Assembly (NCBI GenBank): GCA_031553415.1
Contig: JAVBLO010000022.1
Span: 1-14,942 of the forward strand
Origin: JAIRVZ01 sp031553415
GTDB taxonomy: Bacteria; Bacteroidota; Bacteroidia; Bacteroidales; Azobacteroidaceae
DNA: 14,942 bases
Direction: 5' to 3'
This document shows positions 1 to 7,714 of this stretch, piece by piece. The position numbers and the translations under genes were made by a program. Position 1 is the stretch's first letter, and the number at the start of each line of letters is the position of its first letter. Below the pieces are notes generated by a model. It was given only the letters and a program-made list of their open reading frames with translations, made no database searches and was not told the DNA's origin.

Positions 1-3000
1 ACGGTAACCGATGTAAATGGAAGATTCTCTTTGAATGTTCCTAATACAGTAAAAGCGATAGAAATATCTTATCTCGGGATGAAAACTCAAGCAGTTAATG
101 TAGGAGATAATCTTAAAATTGTATTAGTCTCAGACTCTAAAGCTTTGGAAGAAGTCGTTGTAACTGCATTGGGTATTACCCGGGGAGATAAAACGGTTGG
201 ATATGCAGTGGCAAAAGTCGATGCAAGCGAAATGACATTAAAGGGAGAGCCTGATATGTTAAAAGCCATGCAAGGAAAAGTAGCTGGTGTGGATATTAGA
301 TCGTCTCAAGGTATGCCCGGAGCTTCTACACGTATTAGTGTTCGCGGTAATTCTTCATTCTTTGGAGACAACCAGCCATTGATTATTGTAGATGGAGTTC
401 CTTTAAGTAATGAGCAAGTGACAACTTCTAATCAATTGACTAGTAGCGGTGCGTATTCTAGTGGATTCTCTGCGCTTGACCCTAACAATATAGAATCCAT
501 GTCGATTTTAAAAGGTTCTGCAGCTGCTTCCTTATACGGTTCGCGAGCTTCTAATGGCGTTATCATTATCAAGACCAAAACAGGAAGTACGACAATTGGA
601 CGCAAAAAGACAGAAATATCCTTAACATCATCTATGAATTGGGAGACCATTTCGAATTATCCAACATATCAAAATACGTATGGTCCTGGTTCTTCATTCA
701 AATATTCTAATTCAAATGGTTCTTGGGGACCTCGCTTTGACCAATTGGAAACTATTCCTGCTTGGAAACCTTATCTGGATGCTTTCCCTGAATTATTCCC
801 TGATGGAACGATTCCTTATGAAGCAAAGCCAAATAATGTTAAAGATTTATTTCAAACTGGTTTTGTCTGGGAAAATTCTGCCAGTATTACTGGAGGAACC
901 GATAAAACTGCTTTTACAGTAACGCTTTCTAATTTGGATCACAAAGGTTATGTACCTAATTCATCATACCAACGTAATGTTATTAGTGTAGGAGGAAGTG
1001 CTGAATTATTGAATGGTTTTACGGTTAGAGGTACCATGAGTTACACTAACAGTTCTCAGTTAGGAACACTATTTGGCGAAAATCAAACATCAGGAGGAGA
1101 AGCTTCTTCTGCGTTTGCCAGGTCGTTGTTTATCGGTCGTAACTGGGATTTAGCAGGTTATCCGTATGAAGATAAGAACGGAAGGCCTGTTTCTACTAAT
1201 ACCGAACAATATGATAATCCTCTGTGGATGTATAGACATAACACATCTGATACAAATGAAGATTGGGTGTTAGCCAGTTTTGGTTTCGACTATAAAATAA
1301 CACCAGAATTGCGTTTGTCCTATGCTATAGGAACAAATCTTCAGAACATGGATAGAAAAGAAGTAATAGATATAGGGTCTCGTGCAATAGATGGAAAAGG
1401 TAGGATTAAAGAAGATAATTATAAGAACCAGGAAACAGAATCTACATTGGCTTTGACATTTGAAAAATATTTTAACACTGATTATTCCTTATCTGCAACC
1501 TTAGGGAATAACGTTTATGAAAGGACTACAAGTAGATCAACATTTCAGGGTACAGAGATTATAGCTCCCGGATTTTACAACTTGGCGAATACAGTTTCTG
1601 TTCTTTCTTTAGATGATAATTTTTACCGGAATCGGCTGGTCGGAATGTTTTTAGACCTTTCATTTGGATATAAGAATTGGGCTTATTTAACTTTAACAGG
1701 CCGAAATGACTGGTCATCAACATTACCAACGAATGAAAGAAGTTATTTTTATCCGGGTGTTTCTGGTACTTTTGTATTTAGCGATGCTTTTCAAATTGAT
1801 AGCAAGGTGTTGTCTTACGGAAAACTTCGTGCAGGATGGGCGAAAGTAGGTCGCGATGCTGATCCTTATTCTTTATATAATGTGTATGATGTAATTGATC
1901 CTATTAATGGCTTACCGGCTGCCCAGCCCAGTACAGTTAAAAACAACCCGAATTTGACTCCCGAGTTTACTGAAGAAATAGAACTCGGAACCCAATTGAC
2001 ATTTTATTCCGGACGTATAGGATTGGATTTCGCTTGGTATAATAAGATATCAACAGATTTGATTGCCTCAATAGAAACGCCGGAGTCTTCAGGATATGTG
2101 CAAATGTATCAAAATGTTGGAAAAATTAAAAATACAGGAGTCGAAATAGATTTAATGGTAAAACCAATTGTTACCAAAGATTGGAATTTAGAACTTCATG
2201 GAATTCTTACCAAAAATAAAAATACTGTTGAAGAATTAACTCCGGGGGTAGATCGTATTTCATTGCAAGCAATGTTTAATGATGTTTCTCCATATCTGGA
2301 GCCAGGCAAGCCATTTGGTTATATACGTGGTACTGTAAATGCCAGAGATGAAGAGGGAAATTTGTTGATTGATCCAAAAACCGGAATGTTGATTGAGGCT
2401 CCGGAGATGGAAATGATTGGAGACCCAAATCCTGATTACAAATTAGGAATTTCCGGAGTTTTGACCTACAAAAATTTCTTTGTTTCTGCATTATTTGATA
2501 TGACCAAAGGTGGCGATGTCCTCTCTGTTACAGTAAATTCTCTTCTGGGTCGAGGAGTAACAAAGGATACGGAAGATAGGGAACATGCATGGATTATTCC
2601 TGGGTATTATGGAGATGCAAACACAGGAAAACCATTGTTAGATGATCAGGGTAATAAAATACCTAATGCAGTTCCCCTGAGTACTTTTGATTTATATTTT
2701 GGCAGTACTTTTGCTATCAACGGAGCACGTGAATGGGAAGTTTATGATGCTACCGTATATCGGTTTCGCGAGCTGACATTAGGATATAATGTCCCTCAAA
2801 AGTTTTTAACAAAAACGCCCTTTGGGAAAGTGGGATTAACACTGTCTGCTCGAAATTTGTGGCATTTTGCTCCCCATGTTCCTAAGTACACTAACTTTGA
2901 TCCGGAAGCGAATAGTTATGGAAATACTTCTACGCAAGGTTTCGACTTCTCTGCAGCTCCTGCCTCCAGAAGGTATGGATTTACAATAAATGCAACATTC

Positions 3001-3003
3001 TAA
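1..3003 (+). CDS. SusC/RagA-like TonB-dependent outer-membrane transporter, 5' end cut by window
   Basis: This is the TonB- and ExbBD-driven beta-barrel that imports a ligand across the outer membrane together with its SusD partner. The frame is open from base 1 and gives 1000 residues. The first residues (TVTDVNGRFSLNVPN, then ISYLGMKTQ) are the end of a carboxypeptidase-regulatory-like domain typical of SusC proteins, so the true start lies upstream. KALEEVVVTALGI leads into the plug domain at about residues 60-200, with MQGKVAGVDIRSSQGMPG, ISVRG and PLIIVDGVPL. The remainder is the barrel, with many aromatic strands and a terminal Phe (YGFTINATF). The stop is 22 bases before the SusD start, so the two are one operon. 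No frameshift is seen. The SusC family is near certain, but the substrate cannot be inferred. Confidence 0.96.
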   Translation, partial: TVTDVNGRFSLNVPNTVKAIEISYLGMKTQAVNVGDNLKIVLVSDSKALEEVVVTALGITRGDKTVGYAVAKVDASEMTLKGEPDMLKAMQGKVAGVDIRSSQGMPGASTRISVRGNSSFFGDNQPLIIVDGVPLSNEQVTTSNQLTSSGAYSSGFSALDPNNIESMSILKGSAAASLYGSRASNGVIIIKTKTGSTTIGRKKTEISLTSSMNWETISNYPTYQNTYGPGSSFKYSNSNGSWGPRFDQLETIPAWKPYLDAFPELFPDGTIPYEAKPNNVKDLFQTGFVWENSASITGGTDKTAFTVTLSNLDHKGYVPNSSYQRNVISVGGSAELLNGFTVRGTMSYTNSSQLGTLFGENQTSGGEASSAFARSLFIGRNWDLAGYPYEDKNGRPVSTNTEQYDNPLWMYRHNTSDTNEDWVLASFGFDYKITPELRLSYAIGTNLQNMDRKEVIDIGSRAIDGKGRIKEDNYKNQETESTLALTFEKYFNTDYSLSATLGNNVYERTTSRSTFQGTEIIAPGFYNLANTVSVLSLDDNFYRNRLVGMFLDLSFGYKNWAYLTLTGRNDWSSTLPTNERSYFYPGVSGTFVFSDAFQIDSKVLSYGKLRAGWAKVGRDADPYSLYNVYDVIDPINGLPAAQPSTVKNNPNLTPEFTEEIELGTQLTFYSGRIGLDFAWYNKISTDLIASIETPESSGYVQMYQNVGKIKNTGVEIDLMVKPIVTKDWNLELHGILTKNKNTVEELTPGVDRISLQAMFNDVSPYLEPGKPFGYIRGTVNARDEEGNLLIDPKTGMLIEAPEMEMIGDPNPDYKLGISGVLTYKNFFVSALFDMTKGGDVLSVTVNSLLGRGVTKDTEDREHAWIIPGYYGDANTGKPLLDDQGNKIPNAVPLSTFDLYFGSTFAINGAREWEVYDATVYRFRELTLGYNVPQKFLTKTPFGKVGLTLSARNLWHFAPHVPKYTNFDPEANSYGNTSTQGFDFSAAPASRRYGFTINATF

Positions 3004-3025
3004 CCCTCAAATAATTATGATTATA

Positions 3026-4714
3026 ATGAAAAAATATATATTATCACTAATATGTTTACTTCCTTTGTTATTAGGGAGTTGTGATGATTTTTTGGATATC
3101 AATACCGATCCGAATCAGCCCACTAATATGACAATTGATAAGTTGTTGCCAACTGCTCAATTAACGACTGCTTATGCATTTGCTCCTGGGTCTAAAGGGT
3201 ATTATGGAGGTATTGGACAAACATTGAGCGTATATATGCATCAAGTAACAGTAAGAGAAAGTGCGGATAAATATGGGTCTACTGGTAGTGATTGGTATAT
3301 AACTACTAGTTGGAGAGTTTCGTATACAGAAGCTTTGAGCACTCTGGATGATATCATTCTTCAAGGTGTTGCCGATGGCAACTTACAATACGCCGGAATT
3401 GCAAAAATTTTGAAAGCTTATATTTATTCCGAATTAGTGGATGTGTATGGAGATGTGCCATATAATGAGGCTAATTTAGAAATGTTTCCGCATTTTGATG
3501 CAGGAAGCGATATTTATATTTCATTATTTGGGCTGATTGATGATGCCATTAGCAATTTAACAGATCAAAATGCTACAAATAATTTGGTTCCGGGGACTGA
3601 TGATATCATCTATGGCGGAGATATTAGTAAGTGGTTAAGGGCAGCCAGAACACTAAAATTAAAAATGTTGAATCAGGTGAGATTAGTTCAGGATGTAAAG
3701 GCTGATGTTCAAAATTTGTTATCCCAGGATTTAATTAGTAGTTTTAGCGAAAGCTTAATGTACAAATTTGGAAAATCAATAAGTCCCGACGACAGGCATC
3801 CCGCTTATGTAGATACATATGAGGCCACTCAAAAAACAAATTACATGAGTCCTTGGCTATACGAAATATTAGAAGGGTATAATCCAATATTCGGAGGTGC
3901 AAAAGATCCTCGCATTGCATATTATTTTTATAATCAAACAGCTCTTGACGAAGATACCGAAAATGATACAGAGTATCGCGATGGTGGATTTATATCAATT
4001 TATTTTGGATCAGATGGTCCGGATAAAGGTGCATCACAAGATAAGTATGTCACTGTTTATGGCATATATCCGGTTGGAGGCCTATATGACGATGGTTCAG
4101 CTACTAAAGTTTCTGGAACCTCAAGTACAGGCACCGCCCCCTTCCGAATGATGACTTATGCTGATCGATTGTTTATAGAAGCAGAACTTATTCAAGCTAA
4201 TGTAATTGCAGGTAATGTTGCAGCAAAATTAAACGATGCGATGAAAGCCGCTTTTGCTCAGGTTGATGGAGTGGTTAAGTTAGTGGCTAATACTCAAACA
4301 GTTCCGGAAATAGTATCACTTGAAGCTACTGCAACATATATGCAACGGGTCATGGACGCATTTTCTGCAGGAGATGATAATAAAAAAATGGAAATCATTA
4401 TGACTCAAAAATGGCTTTCTTCTTTTGGTAACAGTGTTGACCAATATACTGACTACCGAAGAACCGGTTATCCTGTTTTGTTCGATCCGAATAATGCTTC
4501 AATGGCACCTGATGGATATGCTACACCTGCTAACGGTAATGGAGGTGATCCGATGCGTGAGGATGAAGTTTCACCCCCCGTGCCGGTATCTTGTTCCCGT
4601 AACTATCCTGTTAGTTTACCGTGGTCATCAACAGAACTTGAAAAAAATCCAAATGCACCTGATCAAAAAACAGATCCGTCTGCGAGTACTTATAAGGTAT
4701 TTTGGGATAATTAA
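3026..4714 (+). CDS. SusD/RagB-like (SusD_2 type) nutrient-binding outer-membrane lipoprotein
   Basis: This is the surface lid lipoprotein that captures ligand for the SusC barrel upstream. I chose the ATG at 3026 because it gives a clean SPII signal, MKKYILSLICLLPLLLGSC, with the lipobox LGSC and lipidated Cys19. In-frame ATGs at 2990 and 3017 would add a hydrophilic stretch before the signal, and the first overlaps susC. The protein is 562 residues. CDDFLDINTDPNQPT right after the Cys is the classic start of a mature SusD. The N-terminal part (LLPTAQLTTAYAF, then KILKAYIYSELVDVYGDVPYNEA) and a later TYADRLFIEAELIQ fit the TPR-like helical fold of SusD_2 (RagB-like) proteins. It sits 22 bases after susC and 19 bases before the next lipoprotein. 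Members of this subfamily bind glycans, peptides or other ligands, so no substrate is proposed. Confidence 0.93.
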   Translation: MKKYILSLICLLPLLLGSCDDFLDINTDPNQPTNMTIDKLLPTAQLTTAYAFAPGSKGYYGGIGQTLSVYMHQVTVRESADKYGSTGSDWYITTSWRVSYTEALSTLDDIILQGVADGNLQYAGIAKILKAYIYSELVDVYGDVPYNEANLEMFPHFDAGSDIYISLFGLIDDAISNLTDQNATNNLVPGTDDIIYGGDISKWLRAARTLKLKMLNQVRLVQDVKADVQNLLSQDLISSFSESLMYKFGKSISPDDRHPAYVDTYEATQKTNYMSPWLYEILEGYNPIFGGAKDPRIAYYFYNQTALDEDTENDTEYRDGGFISIYFGSDGPDKGASQDKYVTVYGIYPVGGLYDDGSATKVSGTSSTGTAPFRMMTYADRLFIEAELIQANVIAGNVAAKLNDAMKAAFAQVDGVVKLVANTQTVPEIVSLEATATYMQRVMDAFSAGDDNKKMEIIMTQKWLSSFGNSVDQYTDYRRTGYPVLFDPNNASMAPDGYATPANGNGGDPMREDEVSPPVPVSCSRNYPVSLPWSSTELEKNPNAPDQKTDPSASTYKVFWDN

Positions 4715-4733
4715 TTTTTAAAATTATTTTACA

Positions 4734-5558
4734 ATGAAAAGATATAATCTGAAATTTTTTACAATAATATGTAGCTTAATATTATTGTCTTGCGAATCAG
4801 AAACAAAGTTTCCTGAATTTACCCAAACAATTTTACCAAAGATAACAGTAGATAATTCAGGAGATGCAGTTATTGCAGAACCTTCAGAGTTTAATGGCAA
4901 ATTAGTTGTTGATTTATATTTCAAGGATATACCAGAGACGGCTATTTTAGTGATTGCAAAAAATGGTAATTATAAGGACGTAAAAGAGTTCAAACCCATT
5001 ACGTCTTTCCCGACTAATGTTGATGTTACAGGAGCCGATATTGAAGCTGTTTTTGGCAAAATTACTGGTGGCGATTATTATGAATTTGGATTAAAAACCA
5101 CCTATCAAGGTCAGATTTTTAATCCTTTCAATCCTTATGGGATCTCTTATAGCTCAGATTTGCGGAACATGCCGGGATCATCTCCTATTGTGAAATTTAC
5201 GGCAATCTGTCCGTTTAACATTGATGATTTTGTGGGGACATTCCAAGTTGAGGATGAATTTTGGGAAGAAGAATATACCGTAACTATCTCTAAAGTATCT
5301 GATACCCAATTACAAGTAGATGGCATGTTGGCAGGAGATGCAGAGTTCCCGATGTTTATTGATGTTGATCCCGTTATGCAAATTGCCACTATTACAAATC
5401 AAGTGTTGATAAGCAGTATTTTTGGGTATACGAATTTAAAATATAGTGGAACCGGAGATGTTAATGCATGCGACATTTCTATGTCATTTGAAATAGAAGC
5501 TAGTGTCGATCAGGGAACTTTTGATACAGGTATGATACTGAAATTCACAAAAAAGTGA
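4734..5558 (+). CDS. Uncharacterised SusCD-associated lipoprotein (possible SusE-like surface binding protein)
   Basis: This 274-residue protein begins with an SPII signal (MKRYNLKFFTIICSLILLSC; Cys20), followed by acidic CESETKFPEF, which suits export to the cell surface. I do not recognise a named family with certainty. Residues about 35-145 look like a beta-rich Ig-like domain (LVVDLYFKDIPETAILVIAKNG). Residues about 155-274 (CPFNIDDFVGTFQVEDEFWEEEY, cut here after the Tyr, through to MILKFTKK) look like a small beta-barrel, lipocalin-like domain, with DFVGTFQV as its first strand. It is last in the susC-susD operon, 19 bases after susD, and is followed by a terminator. Position and architecture suggest an accessory ligand-binding lipoprotein of the SusE/SusF kind. 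That role is inference; the lipoprotein call is solid. Confidence 0.8.
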   Translation: MKRYNLKFFTIICSLILLSCESETKFPEFTQTILPKITVDNSGDAVIAEPSEFNGKLVVDLYFKDIPETAILVIAKNGNYKDVKEFKPITSFPTNVDVTGADIEAVFGKITGGDYYEFGLKTTYQGQIFNPFNPYGISYSSDLRNMPGSSPIVKFTAICPFNIDDFVGTFQVEDEFWEEEYTVTISKVSDTQLQVDGMLAGDAEFPMFIDVDPVMQIATITNQVLISSIFGYTNLKYSGTGDVNACDISMSFEIEASVDQGTFDTGMILKFTKK

Positions 5559-5591
5559 TATAAGGAGTATAATTTTTCTTTGAGATAGATG

Positions 5592-5630
5592 AGAGGGTAT
5601 TTCATGTTAACCATGAGGTACCCTCTTTTC
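5592..5630 (+). terminator. Intrinsic terminator of the susCD operon
   Basis: The arms AGAGGGTA (5592-5599) and TACCCTCT (5619-5626) pair over 8 bases. The stem continues through two T-G wobbles and the inner arms TCATG/CATGA (5602-5606 and 5612-5616), giving 15 pairs closed by a 5-base TTAAC loop. It ends in TTTT, with a further T run at about 5637-5646. It lies 33 bases after the lipoprotein stop. On the minus strand it has no T run, so it probably stops only the sus operon. Confidence 0.85.
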
Positions 5631-5677
5631 ATTATTGTTCTTTTTTAGTTCTACTTTAACAGATTCATTCTTGAATC

Positions 5678-5691
5678 CCAAACCGGTTTGG
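5678..5691. repeat. Perfect 14-bp palindrome CCAAACCGGTTTGG
   Basis: A perfect loop-less palindrome lies just beyond the 3' end of the MFS gene. Next to it a small hairpin is formed by GATTC (5662-5666) and GAATC (5673-5677). No T run follows on either strand, so it is not a convincing terminator. It could be a protein-binding site or chance. Confidence 0.45.
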
Positions 5692-5708
5692 TACAGTGTT
5701 TCTCCAAA

Positions 5709-6929
5709 TCAGCTGTTTTTTGCTGCTTCCTGTAACTTTTTATTGAAGAAGATATATATGCTTAAAATAACTAATAAAATACCTGAAACGGCAAATATTA
5801 TCTCAATTTTTATCAAATCTCCTAATGGCCCGAAAACAAACATGCCTAAAGGCATCACTGCTGTCGCTACAATTTGAAGTAAACTGAATATCCGTCCCTG
5901 CATATCAGGTTCTACTTTTTCCTGGAACAGGGTTGTTTCTATCGAATAGAAAAATGCTCCGGCGATTCCCATAACGACCATCATGGTAATGAAAAAATAA
6001 AAATCATGAACTGCTAATAATCCGTTGGTCAAACCTATGATGAAACAGGAAATGGCGATAACATTGATGTTGTTCTTAAAACCACCTAAACGGGCGACAA
6101 ATGCTCCTCCGAGCGTCATTCCTCCGCTGAATGCTATTTCAAGGGCCGTTAGCCGCCATACATCCTCTCCGTAACTGCGTACCACAGCAACCTGACTCAG
6201 AAAGGCGGCAGGTGTTATCAGGAAAAAATAGAATGTATACAAAATCAACATTTCCTTTATGAAAATGTTGCTTTTGGCATAGACTAATCCTGCTTTCAAT
6301 TCATCATAATATCCTGTTTTCTGTTCTTGCTGTGCTTTTTCGTATGGTTTTATTTTGATAAACAGCAAAATGACAATACCAATAATGGCAGTGGATACGT
6401 CAATGAAAAATATAGCGCCTAATGGCATCACAGCTATCAGTATTCCGCTTACGGCTGGTGCAAGTAACATGATGGCAGACTGTAAACTGCCATTGATACC
6501 ATTTACTCTCATTAGCTTGTTGGAAGGTACAATTTGTGGGATAATGGCGCTTACAGCCGGGGTTTGCATACCCGTGCCTATTGAGCGTATACCCAGAATC
6601 ACGAATATCAGCCAGAACTCCTGATATCCGGAAAGAAACGCTATAGCCAGCAATAATGTAAAAAATGCAATTCCGGCATCTGAAAAGATAACTAATAATT
6701 TGCGGTTATGCCTGTCTGCCCAAACACCTGCAAAAAGAGAAATGATTAACCGTGGCAGGAAAACGCATAATGTTCCTATGGTCATCATAACACCTGATTT
6801 TGTAACCAGGGTAATATGCCAGACAAGAGCGAATTCAACCACAGCAGAACCGAACAGCGAAACGGCTTGTCCGGACATAAAAAGAATGATGTCTTTTTTC
6901 CAATTTGAATAAATATTTTCGGGTTGCAT
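5709..6929 (-). CDS. DHA3-family (MefA-like) major facilitator drug efflux transporter
   Basis: This is an inner-membrane, proton-driven exporter of 406 residues, the usual size for 12-TM members of this family. Starting at MQPENIYSNWKKDIILFMSG puts a short cytoplasmic tail before TM1. A GTG 21 bases upstream (6950) would add seven residues of no clear value. The family loop-2/3 motif A is present as GVWADRHNRK (residues about 68-77). Other family signs are LIFVILGIRSIGTGMQTPAVSAIIPQIV (quoted in two parts: the first to GTGM, the rest after it) and an acidic/basic central loop near KIKPYEKAQQEQKTG. This resembles Mef-type macrolide and other DHA3 drug pumps, but substrate is not readable from sequence. 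It stands alone, convergent with the sus operon and divergent from the metal-efflux genes. Its long leader with a short ORF suggests drug-responsive control. No SD precedes the start. Confidence 0.88.
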   Translation of the reverse strand: MQPENIYSNWKKDIILFMSGQAVSLFGSAVVEFALVWHITLVTKSGVMMTIGTLCVFLPRLIISLFAGVWADRHNRKLLVIFSDAGIAFFTLLLAIAFLSGYQEFWLIFVILGIRSIGTGMQTPAVSAIIPQIVPSNKLMRVNGINGSLQSAIMLLAPAVSGILIAVMPLGAIFFIDVSTAIIGIVILLFIKIKPYEKAQQEQKTGYYDELKAGLVYAKSNIFIKEMLILYTFYFFLITPAAFLSQVAVVRSYGEDVWRLTALEIAFSGGMTLGGAFVARLGGFKNNINVIAISCFIIGLTNGLLAVHDFYFFITMMVVMGIAGAFFYSIETTLFQEKVEPDMQGRIFSLLQIVATAVMPLGMFVFGPLGDLIKIEIIFAVSGILLVILSIYIFFNKKLQEAAKNS

Positions 6930-7006
6930 AATTAAATACGAAAAATACACAGTACATAAATGAAATGCACAATGTTATTGATAATAAAAACAATTAATGA
7001 GACTAA

Positions 7007-7140
7007 CCGGTTTTGATAAGAGGAAAATCAAAACATACAAATTTCGGTAACGAATCGAAAATGTTAATCTTAAAACCGGAAACGGGAAGCTACAAACGCT
7101 TTCTTCATAATCAAACCCTCCTGATTATTTTATTGGGTTT
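7007..7140 (-). promoter_or_regulatory. Candidate attenuator region with competing hairpins in the MFS leader
   Basis: Read as minus-strand RNA, four pairings are seen. (1) AUAAUCA/UGAUUAU (7128-7122 with 7113-7107) shows the SD in an 8-base loop and ends on the leader AUG. (2) AAACCC/GGGUUU (7140-7135 with 7118-7113) would instead cover part of the SD; it cannot coexist with 1. (3) CCGGUUUU at the end of the leader ORF (7079-7072) pairs with AAAACCGG (7014-7007). (4) GUUUUGAU/AUCAAAAC (7034-7027 with 7017-7010) is a local 8-bp hairpin. Pairings 3 and 4 share a strand, so only one can form, and a ribosome stalled at the leader end would block 3. No U run follows 4, so the output (transcription or translation) is not clear. 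Confidence 0.5.
7070..7108 (-). CDS. 12-codon leader peptide MKKAFVASRFRF upstream of the MFS pump
   Basis: On the minus strand an ATG at 7108-7106 opens a 12-codon ORF ending in TAA at 7072-7070. An AGGAGG SD lies 8 bases before the ATG (+ strand CCTCCT at 7117-7122), much stronger than anything before the other genes here, and Bacteroidota rarely use SDs. The peptide ends R-F-R-F, so residues 9-11 are an Arg-X-Arg motif. Arg/Lys-X-Arg/Lys (+X+) motifs are known from ribosome-stalling leaders of macrolide-resistance genes such as the RLR-ending ermDL type. The stop is 140 bases from the MFS start. A good TAnnTTTG box lies about 55 bases upstream. That it is translated, and that it stalls ribosomes, is inference. 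Confidence 0.6.
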   Translation of the reverse strand: MKKAFVASRFRF

Positions 7141-7163
7141 ATATTGAATTTTTAACTAAGTTG

Positions 7164-7193
7164 CAAAGGTAATATAAATTTTGAAGAAACAAT
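7164..7193 (-). promoter_or_regulatory. Bacteroides-type promoter for leader peptide and MFS gene
   Basis: The minus strand reads TACCTTTG at 7171-7164, a full match to the Bacteroides -7 box TAnnTTTG. An ATTG (7193-7190) lies 18 bases upstream as a weaker -33 element (consensus TTTG, usual gap about 19-21). Transcription would begin near 7158, about 50 bases before the leader ATG. Confidence 0.5.
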
Positions 7194-7224
7194 TTGCTCC
7201 TCAAAACAAATTTCCGTAAATTTG
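7193..7224 (+). promoter_or_regulatory. Bacteroides-type promoter for the metal-efflux cluster
   Basis: TTTG at 7193-7196 and TAAATTTG at 7217-7224 are separated by 20 bases, a full match to the Bacteroides -33/-7 consensus. The expected start point falls on or next to the ATG at 7229, so the transcript would be leaderless or nearly so. The -33 boxes of this and the opposite promoter overlap around 7190-7196, so the two may compete. Confidence 0.5.
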
Positions 7225-7228
7225 TAAC

Positions 7229-7687
7229 ATGTTTAAACAGGTTGCAACAGCATTTATGATTGTTTGTGTCAGCATTTTAGTTCTGGCGCTTGCTATTGTC
7301 CCGCACCACCACCACGATGGTTTGCCTTGTTTTACCATAGAAAACCTGTTTAATCACAATTCTGATTGCGATCATCACAATAATTGTGATAACGACCATT
7401 CTTGTTGCGGTCATCATCATCATGAATCAGATGCGGAAGATGACAACGAATGTGTTTTAGACCAATTGGAATTTATTGCAACCATCGACCAGAAACCGGT
7501 TAATATTTGTGCCGTTTGCCAGCATTCACATGATTATTATTTGTTGCAGGCGGTTTTAATCGGGTTTACAGAAGACTTTTCTTTGCCGGATGAATTTAAG
7601 GAAAACCGGCAGATCCCATATTTAGTTAATTACCATTCTGTTTTTGCAAGCCGAAGCCTTGGTTTGCGTGCTCCTCCTGTTGCATAA
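7229..7687 (+). CDS. His/Cys-rich membrane-anchored protein (DUF6769-like), metal-efflux associated
   Basis: This 152-residue protein has one hydrophobic segment (residues about 7-24, an uncleaved anchor or signal) followed directly by PHHHHDG, so the rest should lie in the periplasm. Metal-ligand candidates are dense: His runs at 26-29 and 62-65, HH at 49-50, paired Cys59-Cys60 between His residues, and a CAVCQHSH (CxxC) motif at 94-101. It has nine Cys in all. It ends SRSLGLRAPP-VA, an ending I associate with small Bacteroidota proteins (DUF6769-like) that precede Cus-type efflux genes; the family name is from memory. It is followed by a CusB/CusA-like pair, which supports a role in binding or handing over metal (Cu, Ag or Zn) in the periplasm. 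The family has no proven biochemical function that I know of. Confidence 0.75.
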   Translation: MFKQVATAFMIVCVSILVLALAIVPHHHHDGLPCFTIENLFNHNSDCDHHNNCDNDHSCCGHHHHESDAEDDNECVLDQLEFIATIDQKPVNICAVCQHSHDYYLLQAVLIGFTEDFSLPDEFKENRQIPYLVNYHSVFASRSLGLRAPPVA

Positions 7688-7714
7688 CTTGCACATTGCT
7701 GTTTAACGAGTATA

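Noticed and set aside
31..33. TTG as start of the SusC-like gene
   Set aside because: The frame is open to base 1 and the residues before it (TVTDVNGRFS) fit the carboxypeptidase-regulatory-like domain, so the gene is cut by the window and this is an internal Leu codon.
2990..3025. Earlier in-frame ATGs (2990, 3017) for the SusD-like gene
   Set aside because: They place non-signal residues before a perfect SPII signal that begins at 3026, and the first overlaps susC.
5589..5648. Short plus-strand ORF MRGYFMLTMRYPLFIIVLF preceded by AAGGAG at about 5562
   Set aside because: It runs through the terminator hairpin and the SD-like sequence is over 20 bases away, so it is most likely chance.
6930..6950. 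GTG at 6950 as start of the MFS gene
   Set aside because: The ATG at 6929 gives the usual short N terminus; no SD or conserved sequence supports the seven extra residues.
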